Shown: positions 18,938-28,659 of the stretch, one piece after another
How positions within the stretch are numbered: position 1 is the stretch's first letter
Layout: each line of letters starts with the position of its first letter
Assembly (NCBI GenBank): GCA_023091735.1
Contig: JALKBU010000476.1
Location: forward strand, 1 to 37,752
Reading direction: 5' to 3'
DNA from: Trichomonas tenax
Lineage: Eukaryota; Parabasalia; Trichomonadida; Trichomonadidae
DNA: 37,752 bases
Translations under genes and position numbers: made by a program
The notes under the pieces: model-generated
Told to the model about the DNA's origin: nothing
The model's input: the letters and a program-made list of their open reading frames with translations, nothing else
The model's database searches: none

Positions 18938-19008
18938 ATTTTCATCGTTTTCCCCTCTTATTTTTTACATAACCCTTTAAATTTTTTAGTCGATATTAAT
19001 TTTTTTCG

Positions 19009-20937
19009 ATGACTGGCATTCAAGAGATCAAAAGGCTGATGAGTCTGCCCGAAAACCAGGTCTGTGCAGACTGCCAGTCCGCAAAGCCTGACTGGGCGTC
19101 GACCACTTTCGGTGCTTTCATCTGTTTGAAGTGCAGCGGAATTCATAGGTCGCTAGGAACACATATCACGCTCGTTCGCTCGTGCACGCTTGACTCATGG
19201 CCTCCTAAACTACTTTCCGTGATGCAAGCTGTCGGAAATCAAAAACTAAATGAATATTTCGAAGCGAATTTACCCGAAAACTTTGTCAGGCCGAAAGGAA
19301 CAGATACAATGGCAATGAAGAGATTCATCGAAGACAAATACGTTGCAAAGAAATACTCAGATAGAACAGCAACACCTCCACATCTTTGTTTAGCTAATTC
19401 AGTATCGATAAACAATTCTACACCAACATTTGCACAGAAGGAAGTCCCCAAAGTCATAAAAACTATACCTCTTGCATCAAAAACAATGTCAAGATCACAA
19501 TCACAATCAAACGACGTCGATGATGCAATTGCACTTATTTCATCAACACCTTCACAGACGCGAGGCAAAATCCGCATAAAACACTCACGAACAGCAAAAG
19601 AAACGCGCGTTTTATCAAGATCACAATCGGATAACGGAATTATTGATCCAGAACCTGTTGAAGAGCTCACTAATAATGATATAGATGATTTCTTCGACGA
19701 AAAACCAAAAGCAAAACCGAAAACACAAAAATCACAAACAACAACTAAAAAAGCAGCGTCAGCACCCAAGAAACAAGCGATAGAAAAGCATGAACCAAAA
19801 GAACAGCCTAAACCTGCAGCAAATACTGAAATTGACGACTTCTTCGCTGAATCAAAAACAATTCAGCAACAAAAACCAACTCAGCAGCAGCCAAAGCCAC
19901 AACCAGTTAAAAAGACAATTATAGACAGGCCATTGAAGATTGTTGTTGAAGAAGAAAGTGAACACGAAGAAGAAGAAAAACCAAAAATGCTTCTTTTGCA
20001 AATGGATGAAGATGAGAATGATAAAGCGAATGTTGACGATTTCTTTGATAACGATGATGACGAAGAGCCTCAGAACGTTGCAATTAAAGAATTGCCGCCA
20101 TTAGAAACAACACCAACAACAATTAAACAACAACCGCAAATATCTGAACAAAAACCTGCCACTAAACCACAACTTAAAACAGTTGAAGACGACGATGATG
20201 CACCAAATCCATTTACAGAAGAAAAGAAGAATAACAATGGATATCCAGTATTGCCAAATGTCGAAGATGAGGATGAAAACAAAGATGAAATTGATGACTT
20301 CTTTAGCGACAATCCTAAACCAAAAGCAGCCGAACCAGCTCCGCCTCAACGTCAAAAGACACAATATGAATCTTGCAGCTTCGTTCCATCAAAGGAAACA
20401 TATCATCCAGCAACACCAGATAAACCAGAAATTCTCGAGAAACTTGAGCATGGTTACGACAAAGCAAAAGAAAAAGCAAATCAAGCATTCGATTTCTTCA
20501 AAGGTAAAATTAACCAACTTATGAACAAAGATGAACAAAAGCCAACTCAGCAGGCCACACAACAGCCTCAGCAGCCACATCAGCAACAATATTCTGCTCC
20601 ACCACCACAAACAACCAGTTTCAGAAAACCAGCAGAACCGATTCAAGACATCGATGATTTCTTCGATGAGCCAAAGCCAAAGAAAGCAAATACTGCTTCT
20701 TTGACACCTCAACAAGGCTCAGACTCAAAAGTCTACAAAATACATAAGAGAGGAACACCACAGCCTCAGATAACACCAAATGAACAGCCATTAATCAGGC
20801 AGCAACAGCAGAAACCAAAAAAGGAGGAATCACTCGATGAAGCCCTTGGAGCTATTGTCGGAGATATTCCTTCAACACAATCATCATCAACACATTCAGC
20901 AATTCAAAGAAAAAGAACAAAAATTCACCGCAAATAG
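19009..20937 (+). CDS. ArfGAP-domain protein with five DDFF motifs
   Basis: GTPase-activating protein for Arf-family small GTPases, acting on vesicle coats. Residues ~5-118 form a complete ArfGAP domain: zinc finger C19-x2-C22-x16-C39-x2-C42, followed by GIHRSLGTH with the catalytic arginine finger at R47. The remaining ~520 residues are disordered and rich in K, Q, P, D and E. They carry five (I/V)DDFF motifs at about 225, 275, 342, 428 and 548, each flanked by acidic and Lys/Pro residues, one NPF (400-402) and an amphipathic ANQAFDFFKGKINQLM segment (~490-505). DxF-like and NPF motifs in related ArfGAPs bind clathrin adaptors and EH domains, so a clathrin/AP-linked role is likely but inferred. 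Domain order (ArfGAP first, disordered tail) fits the SMAP/ArfGAP1-3 group. The frame is intact, starting at ATG 19009 and ending in TAG. Another Arf-cycle gene (Sec7-like) follows 3.8 kb downstream. Confidence 0.9.
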   Translation: MTGIQEIKRLMSLPENQVCADCQSAKPDWASTTFGAFICLKCSGIHRSLGTHITLVRSCTLDSWPPKLLSVMQAVGNQKLNEYFEANLPENFVRPKGTDTMAMKRFIEDKYVAKKYSDRTATPPHLCLANSVSINNSTPTFAQKEVPKVIKTIPLASKTMSRSQSQSNDVDDAIALISSTPSQTRGKIRIKHSRTAKETRVLSRSQSDNGIIDPEPVEELTNNDIDDFFDEKPKAKPKTQKSQTTTKKAASAPKKQAIEKHEPKEQPKPAANTEIDDFFAESKTIQQQKPTQQQPKPQPVKKTIIDRPLKIVVEEESEHEEEEKPKMLLLQMDEDENDKANVDDFFDNDDDEEPQNVAIKELPPLETTPTTIKQQPQISEQKPATKPQLKTVEDDDDAPNPFTEEKKNNNGYPVLPNVEDEDENKDEIDDFFSDNPKPKAAEPAPPQRQKTQYESCSFVPSKETYHPATPDKPEILEKLEHGYDKAKEKANQAFDFFKGKINQLMNKDEQKPTQQATQQPQQPHQQQYSAPPPQTTSFRKPAEPIQDIDDFFDEPKPKKANTASLTPQQGSDSKVYKIHKRGTPQPQITPNEQPLIRQQQQKPKKEESLDEALGAIVGDIPSTQSSSTHSAIQRKRTKIHRK

Positions 20938-21079
20938 ATATATATTATTTAGTTATTTTATTCATAAAGTGTGATTTTCTTTCCTCAAAAATATGAGAAT
21001 TGCAAGAGCTTGTTTGCAATAGGAATCGTTGTATAAGTTTCTAAGCATTGCAATAAGAAATAAATGCAATTCATTCCCA

Positions 21080-21180
21080 ACGTGACAATTCGTTTTCAAA
21101 TGTTTTATCTGCCATGTAAACATTTGTAAAATGGCATAATTACTTGTAAGTTGTCATAATAATTTGTTAAGTGTCGAATT
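21080..21180 (+). promoter_or_regulatory. motif cluster upstream of the broken ankyrin gene
   Basis: Words of the recurring type (CTGCCATGTAAACATTTGTA, AATTACTTGTAAGTTGTCAT, AATAATTTGTTAAGTGTC) fill the 120 bp before ATG 21202 on the coding strand. Confidence 0.35.
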
Positions 21181-21201
21181 ATATAGAAGTCAAAAAATTA
21201 T

Positions 21202-22905
21202 ATGTATGATTTTTCAAGCTTTCCTACATTGGAATCTTTAAATAATCCGATATTAAAGAATAACAGCCCACCGCCGAATAACAGTTCAGCACCAGATAAT
21301 CAGCAAACTAAAGACAACCCTCAAATTAAGAATAATTCTGAAAGCAAACAAAAACCAAACAATCCTCCAATGCTCAAGAGTAAGCTACTTTCCAAAAAAC
21401 TAAAAACGCCTTCACTAAACTCACAATTCTATGAAAATATCAGAAACAACAAACTCTCTGAACTTACAGAAGATCAATTAACTTTCTAAAACATCTTGCA
21501 CATTTTGCTTATGGGTAAGAAACAATTAGTTGAGAAATACATTGTTCAAAAGAAATTTGATGTCAACACTGTCGATTCTTCTGGAAACTCCTTATTACAT
21601 AATACCACAATTCTTTCGGACATAGATAACATTGTTTTTCTTTACAAAAATCACTTCAATATTAATATCAAGAGCGCGAACAACGAAACACCATTGATTA
21701 TTTGCTGCAAGTTCCCATACTTGACTGATTCTGCACTGACACTCTTGGATATGAATGCAGATGTCAATGTTCTTGACAAAGATGGTGGTAATGCACTTTA
21801 TTATGCTTCCTCGCAAACAGTCGTCACCCAAAAAGATGCCAAAGTAAACTCCAATCTTGTTAACGAGTTGCTCAAAAAAGGCTCAGAACCAAATATTATT
21901 CACATTTCCAACAATTCTTTGTCTCATTGCCTTGATGTTGCCGGTTCTGAAATGATCGAACAAGCTCTCATAAAAAAGAATGCAAAGCGATTTGAATGCA
22001 TAAAGGACCCGCTGAGTCATGTCTTTGATCAATAATGTTATTTTGCAATTACAAAATTGTAAAGATGAATTATATCAAGGCGAAACATTGTTAACGGGAT
22101 CTCTCAATAAACAACGATATGATTTGGCAGAGGTTTTTCTCAAACTTGGATGTAATATATCCATTCCAAATAAGAGCAAAGATGATCCAATTTCACTGGC
22201 CATACAATCGAATTTTCACCAACAATTTATTTTGTTAACATATAATCAAAATGTCAATGGTTATCCATTATTGCAATTTATTTTGAACACTTATCATATT
22301 GCATTGTTCAAAATATGTCTTAACGATGTAAAAAAGATTCAAAGCTTTGACTTTAATTCATCAAATCCAAAAGGTCGTTCTCTACTTTTTGAAATGTATG
22401 AAAGATGTAACGTCGAGCCTTCGTTGCGTAGTTTAATAATATCTTTCAAGAATAGGATCGATTTCAATCACCGTGATAATGACCGCACAAATATAATTTA
22501 TTATCTAAAAGAAGGTAATAAAGAGTTAAGAGATTTTAACATCTTCTATGACAATGGTACAGACATCGAGGCACTTGATTCAAAAGGAAGAAGATCTCTT
22601 TATTATTTTATTGAATCAAAACGTGAATCTGTTGTCAAAGAATTTCTCAAATTAACAAACAGAGTCCTAGATGAAGAATGGGATTTATTGTATTCAGAAG
22701 GTGATTTTTGGGGAAATATCCTTGATGTTCTTGAGGAACGTTTCGGCTTAATTACAAATGAAGAAGAAATTCAAACTCAAGAAGAAGAGAAATCAACAAA
22801 TGAATAGGAGAAACAAACTCAAGATGAAGAGAAACAAATTCAAGAAGAAGAGAAACCAACGGAGAAGAAATTCATGGAAGCAACGAAGAAGTTCATTAAT
22901 AGGTG
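21202..22905 (+). pseudogene. ankyrin-repeat protein, broken by two stops and a frameshift
   Basis: Starts at ATG 21202 with a disordered Asn/Pro/Ser-rich N-terminus (NNSPPPNNSSAPDNQQ…). It then runs through ankyrin-type repeats (VNTVDSSGNSLLHNTTILSD, INIKSANNETPLIICCKFPY, VNVLDKDGGNALYYASSQTV, later GTDIEALDSKGRRSLYYFIE). Lesions: an in-frame TAA at 21487-21489 before ILHILLMGKKQL; a +1 frameshift between about 22019 and 22035; and a TAG at 22805-22807, after which the same frame continues with repeated (E)EKQ(T/I)Q-type Glu/Gln/Lys units to a TGA at 22905. Each piece is otherwise well preserved, so inactivation looks recent. It lies 84 bp upstream of the Rad23-like gene on the same strand. 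Confidence 0.75.
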
Positions 22906-22975
22906 ATCTTATAAATAAACATCAATATTTATTTTAATCTCATGAATTTCATAAAATTTGACAATTGTCAGATTG

Positions 22976-22980
22976 TCATA
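22976..22980 (+). promoter_or_regulatory. initiator-like element of the Rad23-like gene
   Basis: TCATA with A+1 at 22978 gives an 11-nt leader to the ATG at 22989. It fits trichomonad Inr TCAY(T/A) and rejects the longer frame opening with TTG at 22965. The preceding TTTGACAATTGTCAGATTG resembles the recurring upstream motif. Confidence 0.55.
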
Positions 22981-22988
22981 TTTCCCAA

Positions 22989-23837
22989 ATGGAAGTAATT
23001 TTTCATGTATCAAACGGAGACGCGATTCACGAGCGTTACCATGGCGAGATAACGATTGGAGAGATTGAGGAGATGTTTAAATCGAAATATCTCCCAGAAG
23101 CAACTAAAATTCGATTTTTATATCAAGGAAAAATCCTTTCTACCGATAATAAGTTGTCAGATATTAACTATGTTTCTCCTAAAGAGATTATTGCATATCC
23201 AACACCTATGTTAAAGCCAAAACAAAATATTTTCGATCCAAAAACTCAATCAAATTCGATTTCGAGCGAGCAAAAATCTAAAATAGAGAACAAAACAACC
23301 GCTGAACCAGTTAAAACCATCGACAAACAAAAACAAGATTCTTCAATGCAAAAAGCTTCAAATAATCAATCAACAGCACCAAATACACCAGAAAGTACTC
23401 TAAAAATGGATAATAAGGATAAATCCAAAGAAAATATTAATCAAAATTTTAAACCAACATCTCCAGCATCACAAAATGCAAACCAACAGCCTCCTTCAAA
23501 TCCTAAAGAAAATTCGGCCCAACCAAACAAAAATCAAAATCAAAATTTGAATAAACCTCAACAGAATCAGAATAGGCTAACTGCTGGCTTTCCACCTGGT
23601 CCAAGGCCTCCGACACAGCAAGAATTAGACAGAATTAGAAATCCAAATATTGAATCTGTGCGAAAAATCATTATGGAGAAGCCCAATGTTAGTCTTTATG
23701 CTGTAATAAACTCCATTGCAAAGACAGATCCTGTTCTTGCTGGCAAAGTTAGAAATAATCCACAACCATTTCTAGCAGTAATGGGAATTCCTTATAAAAT
23801 TGAAAATGGAAAGATTGTCATCCAAAATAAGGATTGA
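22989..23837 (+). CDS. Rad23-like protein: ubiquitin-like domain plus XPC-binding-type domain, no UBA
   Basis: A 282-residue protein. Residues 1-~72 are a ubiquitin-like domain (MEVIFHVSNGDAIHERYHG … IRFLYQGKILSTDNKLSDIN; the 'I-R-F-L-Y-x-G-K-x-L … L-S-D' core is diagnostic). About 75-205 is a disordered N/Q/P/K/S linker. About 210-262 (NPNIESVRKIIMEKPNVSLY … INSIAKTDPVLAGKVRNNPQ PFLAVMGIP) matches the STI1/XPC-binding domain of Rad23 (N-P-x-x-x-x-x-R-x-x-I-x-x-N/K-P … P-x-L … F-x-x-x-(L/M)). Rad23 normally carries two UBA domains that bind ubiquitin chains; neither is present, and the protein ends shortly after this domain. It may act as a proteasome shuttle or adaptor through the UBL, but without UBA it would not bind ubiquitinated cargo the usual way. 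Ubiquilin-type proteins are the alternative relatives. The frame is intact. Confidence 0.75.
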   Translation: MEVIFHVSNGDAIHERYHGEITIGEIEEMFKSKYLPEATKIRFLYQGKILSTDNKLSDINYVSPKEIIAYPTPMLKPKQNIFDPKTQSNSISSEQKSKIENKTTAEPVKTIDKQKQDSSMQKASNNQSTAPNTPESTLKMDNKDKSKENINQNFKPTSPASQNANQQPPSNPKENSAQPNKNQNQNLNKPQQNQNRLTAGFPPGPRPPTQQELDRIRNPNIESVRKIIMEKPNVSLYAVINSIAKTDPVLAGKVRNNPQPFLAVMGIPYKIENGKIVIQNKD

Positions 23838-24711
23838 TGGATCATGATTGAATATTAGTAATATGATTTTGAATTCTTTATAAATAAATGTGTTTATTTG
23901 CAAATGAACGTGAAAAATGATATGACTAGTTATGCATACACTAAAAACTTAGCAACACATGATTTTGAGCATGAATTTGCAAAATTCATTATATCTCTTT
24001 AGAACTTTGTTTCAATCTGACACAGATCCTTTCTTGATGTTTTGTGGCCATTGTTTGTGATTGTAATGATATAATTAAAAAAATCATTGAAGATGGTGAT
24101 TGAATAAAGAAAGAATATGAGTTTGATTGGAATCAAAGCTCCACATGAAGCACTCTTCAATAGAATATAGTTTTCAAATGAACATCATTTTTTAAAAATC
24201 TCATTACTCAAGATGTCAATTATTTAACTATTTACCAACGTGCCAATAATATACTCTTTATATACTTTGTTAAAATTCATATTACATCTCATAGCTCTTA
24301 ATATATATATTTTCATTTATTAAAAACAAAAATAAAAAAAAATTGATTGGCGTAACATTAAATACATAAAATTTGATGGTGTTCCCCAAGTTCTCGAACC
24401 ATAATTTCGTTAAATATAATTTTCATAAAAAGATATTGAATTTTTTTCTCTGGATAATTTTAATTTTTTGAGTCCCTTTGCAATAGAAACAGCGGTGGTT
24501 AAAGATGGACAAACAATATTGACTTGAATTTTTGACTTTTTCCACGATAAATTTGAACACAAAACGATATCCTTCTAAACAATACAGCTGCATTTATAAT
24601 CCATCAATAGACCAACATCAATAGGATATAAATATCATAGCATTCATTTTATCGATACCAAAATGACAACAATAAGAATATAATAAAATATAAGGTTATC
24701 ATAAATACGAA
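23838..24711. other. intergenic
   Basis: AT-rich. Around 24057-24140 a plus frame with one stop (CNDIIKKIIEDGD-stop-IKKEYEFDWNQSS) looks faintly protein-like, possibly an ankyrin-family crumb, but it is too short to call. No motif cluster is visible. Confidence 0.35.
24699..24703 (+). promoter_or_regulatory. initiator-like element of the Sec7-like gene
   Basis: TCATA with A+1 at 24701, 11 nt before the ATG at 24712. It matches trichomonad Inr and supports this start. Confidence 0.55.
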
Positions 24712-25740
24712 ATGTCATCTGAAGATAATCTTTCGAAATCATTCTTTCCAACGCCGGACCAAATGTTTGATGTAAAGCTTCCTCCCGAAATGTCCAACTT
24801 CGTGGAATCGTTTAACAAAGATCCGCAAGTTACGATAACAAATCTCAAAATTATCAATGAAAGTTTCGCTGATCCGTATTATCTCGGACGTATTCTCAGT
24901 ACTACTCAGGGACTATCACCTTACAAACGATCTGAAATCCTTTTAAATCCTTCATATCAAACACAACCGATTTTATTTTTCTTCTTTTCGTCGTTAAATT
25001 CAGAATTTACAACAATCATCGATTCGGCGTCAGTTTTATTTAGTCTTATGGCTTTTCCCAACAATTTTTCTTTATTAAAATTAATTTTCAACAACTTTAC
25101 CGAAGCTTATCTCACGAAAAACCCATATTGCAGATTAACTAAAGCCGAAGTTTCAGCCGTTGCAATCTCTTTCATTGGTTTTTGTGCAAGATCAAAAGCA
25201 ACGAAATTAATTTCGCCTGACGAGTTCAAATCATACTACAAGAAGTCCACTATTTCAGAGGAAAACATTTTCCACTTATACTCAGAAATCATTTCAAAGC
25301 ATTTAACATTGAAATACATTTTCGGTGAATATTCAGAACCACTGGAACTCCAAAGGACCGGATCTGTATCATCAAAGGTTACTCTGTTCAAATTAACAAA
25401 GGCTTCATATCTCAAAACGGTCGGATTTTGGCTTGAGATTTATTCAGATTCTAAATTCACGAATTTGAAGAATAAGTTCCTTCTCTTTGACGTCACAGCA
25501 ACAGTTACGAAGTCTCAGGATGGATACACGCTTGATATTTCTTCAAATACATCTTCAAAACTTATCATTGCCGCGAACAAGTTCCACGAGGACGGAAAGT
25601 TCACAATCAGTGCGGACTCTCAGGACGCTTTAATAGAATGGGCAAATATTATAAATTTCATTTCGTTTATTTGCTCGTTGCATGCTGTTATCGACTCTGG
25701 CATCCAGAAAGGTGAAATCAGTGTCGATTCTTTGTATTAA
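24712..25740 (+). CDS. Sec7-PH-like protein with degenerate catalytic motifs
   Basis: A 342-residue protein. Residues ~33-190 fit an ArfGEF Sec7 domain: FNKDPQVTITNLKII at the start, L-G-R-I-L (58-62), F-P-N-N (115-118), F-x-x-x-Y-x-x-x-N-P (129-138), and L-I-S-P-D-E-F (166-172, the usual 'M-T-x-x-E-F'). Measured back from the conserved N-P, P116-N117-N118 takes the place of the family's P-G-E, so the catalytic glutamate finger is Asn118. The second motif, normally around L-N-T-D, reads FCARSK (147-152). About 205-318 looks like a PH domain: beta-rich, with WLEIYSD, then an alpha helix with a tryptophan (SQDALIEWANIINF) at its end. Cytohesins share this Sec7-PH order. Loss of the glutamate predicts no exchange activity, suggesting a pseudo-enzyme or Arf/phosphoinositide-binding scaffold. 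The intact frame and Inr suggest a live gene. The Sec7 call is by pattern, not a high-identity match. Confidence 0.6.
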   Translation: MSSEDNLSKSFFPTPDQMFDVKLPPEMSNFVESFNKDPQVTITNLKIINESFADPYYLGRILSTTQGLSPYKRSEILLNPSYQTQPILFFFFSSLNSEFTTIIDSASVLFSLMAFPNNFSLLKLIFNNFTEAYLTKNPYCRLTKAEVSAVAISFIGFCARSKATKLISPDEFKSYYKKSTISEENIFHLYSEIISKHLTLKYIFGEYSEPLELQRTGSVSSKVTLFKLTKASYLKTVGFWLEIYSDSKFTNLKNKFLLFDVTATVTKSQDGYTLDISSNTSSKLIIAANKFHEDGKFTISADSQDALIEWANIINFISFICSLHAVIDSGIQKGEISVDSLY

Positions 25741-26649
25741 TATGTTCATTATGATTTAATTTTTGTAGAATTAATAAAAAAAACACGGAATTTTATCTTA
25801 TCATAGTTACAAATGCAATATTTCACTTTGTGGAGATGAACTCAAACGATAATTCAAAGCAACGTGCGAAAAAAATAATATTCAAAAATTGAATAATCAA
25901 TTTGAATAAAATATGACTTAAATTAATAATAATGAGTCCAAGTGATAGACTAAAATTATGATAAATATGTTTGAAAATTTATCATCAAAATATATTTATC
26001 AAATCAGTGTATATTTAGTTAAAAGGTATCACGATGCAATGCACAGCTTTATTTTATATTAAAGCAAGTAATGATAAATGCTAAATATGGTTTCATGATA
26101 TTGAAATTTAAAGATGCAATATGAAGTGGAGATCATCCGATTTTTATTTTCAAATATTTTATTTTTGTGTTTGCAAAAATATTTCATATAACATGCTCAA
26201 TTGAAAGATCATTGAAACTGGTAAATTCCATGTTATTATTTTTGTGAATTCATTCTGATCCTGTTGATAGAGTTCTTTGGAAATTATATATTTCCTAGAG
26301 AAAGAATTTAATGTTATATCATCAAATGAAACGAAGGATGATTTTGAAATTATACTCTAGCTATGAAGGTTCATCAGTTCTTTATTTTAGCTGTTTTAGT
26401 AACATCATATTGAAACCTGATACAGTTTGCAAAAATTTTTTTATGAAACGTGTTCTGTTTCTCAATGTTCACTTGAATTTAATTGTGATTTTGAATTCAC
26501 CTAATTGTGATTCTAGTTTCGTTTTTATGGAATAATTATTGATAACAACACAAATATAACAAAAAATGAATTATAATCAGGAACTGCATTTGTTCCTTAT
26601 ATTGCATGTCATCACCATTTGAAACACAACATTTTTAAAAAAAAAACTT
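25741..26649. other. intergenic, possibly with decayed surface-protein sequence at its right end
   Basis: Very AT-rich to about 26280. From 26430 to 26520 one frame reads FFYETCSVSQCSLEFNCDFE, similar in style to YIETCSISQCNSPN at about 27480 in the beta-helix relic, so the relic family may begin here. No intact gene. Confidence 0.35.
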
Positions 26650-28119
26650 CTTAAATAAGATTCAATTCGATGAATGTTGTATTATGGAAAATATTTGTGA
26701 TGAAACTATTTATATTGTAGAACCTATAGTTTCAATAAAGAATTGTTCAATTGACAAAAATGATTCTTTCGTTATTCAAACAATGGATATCAATATAATT
26801 GGAACAGGATGATTCAAATTAATCAATAGCAATTTAGTATTACGTGAGTGTGAAGCAGTTTCTGAAAGGATGACTTTTATATCCAACAAGAAAATTCATT
26901 TGTTGCACGAATAACAATCAAGAAATCAATTTTTTACGCTCAAATGGATTTGGGATCATTGGTTTAATTTGGAGCAATACTCCTGAAATAGTTTGAAACG
27001 AAATACGTTTTTTTATTCATTTATCATGTATAATGAAATTATATCATTTAAACTTGTGTAAAATGAAAAGATGTCATTATTTTTATTGTAGATTCTGTTG
27101 TGTTTTGTGCTTCATAGTGTGAATCCTGATCCTGGAATTTGGGAACATTACTTCCTTGGTGTTGAATATGAACATATTCAAACGAATTCTGGTTTGTATT
27201 CATTCATGTTTTATTCCTGTTTTATAGATCATTGCAGTTTTTCTGATTTGAATAATAGAGCGATATACTATGATCACAGTGAATATGGTTCAGAGATTTT
27301 AATATCTTTTTGTTCTTTTTCAGGTTGTTTTACGAGTGAAAATGAAAGTGGGTCTGTATATATAAAAGGAGGTAGTTTTATGATGTTCTTTTTTGTGGAA
27401 CTAAATCCTCAAGCGACCAAACTAGCTCATTTTGCTATCTCACTTCAGCTGGTCAAGGGCAACCAATCGGGATCAAAAACTATATTGAAACTTGTAGTAT
27501 CTCTCAATGCAATTCTCCCAATGTCATTGAACAATCATACCATGCTGCAAATCAAAATTCAACAAATATCACAAAAAATAATGCTGAATCTTGTCCTGCA
27601 TTATATGCTCACTGCTATTCTTATTTGTTTTCGCGTTTCTGTTCTTACAGTAAAAATATTGCAACTAATTCATAAAGTTATCAGTTTATCAGGCGATTGT
27701 TATTTATTTTATGCAAACATAATCAAATACGCGAAAATGTCGATGCAATAATTTTATGTTCCTATAGTCGAACAGAATTCCATGATTCTTGTATTGTTGG
27801 AAATTTGAATGATGAAACATTCAATAGAGGTACATTTATATTGGTGGACCGCGCTTATGATAAAGGTGATAATGGATTTGTTAGTATTACTTCAAAATCT
27901 GTCAGCACAGCTTCTGCAGATTTCAGTTTCACGAACCCACATCTCTTATTTGGCAAATGTCGAGCAATACAACAGAAAACTCCATTCATTTTCCCGAAAC
28001 AAAATAACAATGTTGTTTTGCAATGTACCTGCTACAACCAAAACTATTTTGTTTACTTTTCTCGTTCAGTTGATCTCGGAATTATCAGTCTCATTAACAG
28101 TGGCGTTTCCACATTTTAA
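26650..28119 (+). pseudogene. beta-helix (Pmp-like) surface protein relic
   Basis: Plus-strand pieces of one protein type. 26656-26900 reads FDECCIMENICDETIYIVEP, IVSIKNCSIDKNDSFVIQTM, with a TGA at 26810. From 27098: FMFYSCFIDHCSFSDLNNRA, ILISFCSFSGCFTSENESGS VYIKGG. After a frameshift near 27370-27376: FYDVLFCGTKSSSDQTSSFC, IKNYIETCSISQCNSPNVIE, NSTNITKNNAESCPALYAHC, a TAA at 27673, then SRTEFHDSCIVGNLNDETFN to the TAA at 28119. Repeating short strands with Cys, Asn and Ser (C-x-F-x-x-C, F-x-x-N, I-x-N-C) are typical of trichomonad Pmp-like right-handed beta-helix surface proteins. The C-terminal stretch lacks a transmembrane helix. At least three lesions and no usable start make it a pseudogene. 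Confidence 0.6.
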
Positions 28120-28659
28120 TAAACTTAGATATATATAAAATCTCAGAATGCTAATTTTAGAAATTTTATGGCTCAATGATGATCCGCATATATCTATTTT
28201 AGCATGAGCCTGGTTTTGATATTTGTCATTCTGCCATACTAGATTATCAATAAAAAGCAAATACCACCCACTACAAACACACCACAAACGCGCTAAAATA
28301 TCTTCAATATTTATTCAAATCATGTATTTACATGTCAAAATATCATTGTAAATTGTTAAAAAAATATGAATATAAGAATCCAACAAAATACTTGATGCAA
28401 ATAAGTTGGAAAGGGACTTCATCCCTATGGCTTTAGGATGCCTTACGTGTGTGCCCGTTCCTGGTTGTGAATTTTGGATATCAATAGCAAAGATATGATT
28501 AAAACAATTATGGCATTGATTTTTCAGTGTCATTCATGGCATAAATTAAGATATTTAATATTGATTTCATTGATCATAAAATTTATTTAACAACTAATCA
28601 TTAACAGTAGGTAAATGGTTAATATTCATCCTTTTTATAATAAATATGCTGAAGTTCAT
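28120..28659. other. intergenic
   Basis: AT-rich, with a short G/C-richer patch at 28410-28470 that reads in the minus frame as SQPGTGTHVRHPKAIGMKSL. It may be a crumb of coding sequence, but it has no recognisable family. Confidence 0.35.

Larger units (their letters stand above)
17989..19008. other. intergenic upstream of the ArfGAP gene
   Basis: AT-rich, without a gene. It contains a hairpin-forming inverted repeat (18616-18674) and, just before the ArfGAP gene, a motif cluster (18843-18937); both are listed separately. Confidence 0.5.

Noticed and set aside
22965..22988. Longer start (TTG at 22965) for the Rad23-like protein
   Set aside because: The ATG at 22989 coincides with the natural start of the ubiquitin-like fold and is preceded by TCATA at the proper distance, which would make 22965 untranscribed.
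24361..24410. GGTTCGAG on the minus strand resembling a tRNA B box
   Set aside because: No T-arm stem pairs around it and no acceptor or anticodon arm can be built. I found no tRNA or rRNA gene in the window.
9673..28119. Idea that in-frame TAA/TAG might be sense codons (stop reassignment)
   Set aside because: The intact genes (ArfGAP, coiled-coil, Rad23-like, Sec7-like, flavodiiron) contain no internal TAA/TAG/TGA and end in them. Affected genes also carry frameshifts or truncations, so decay explains the stops.
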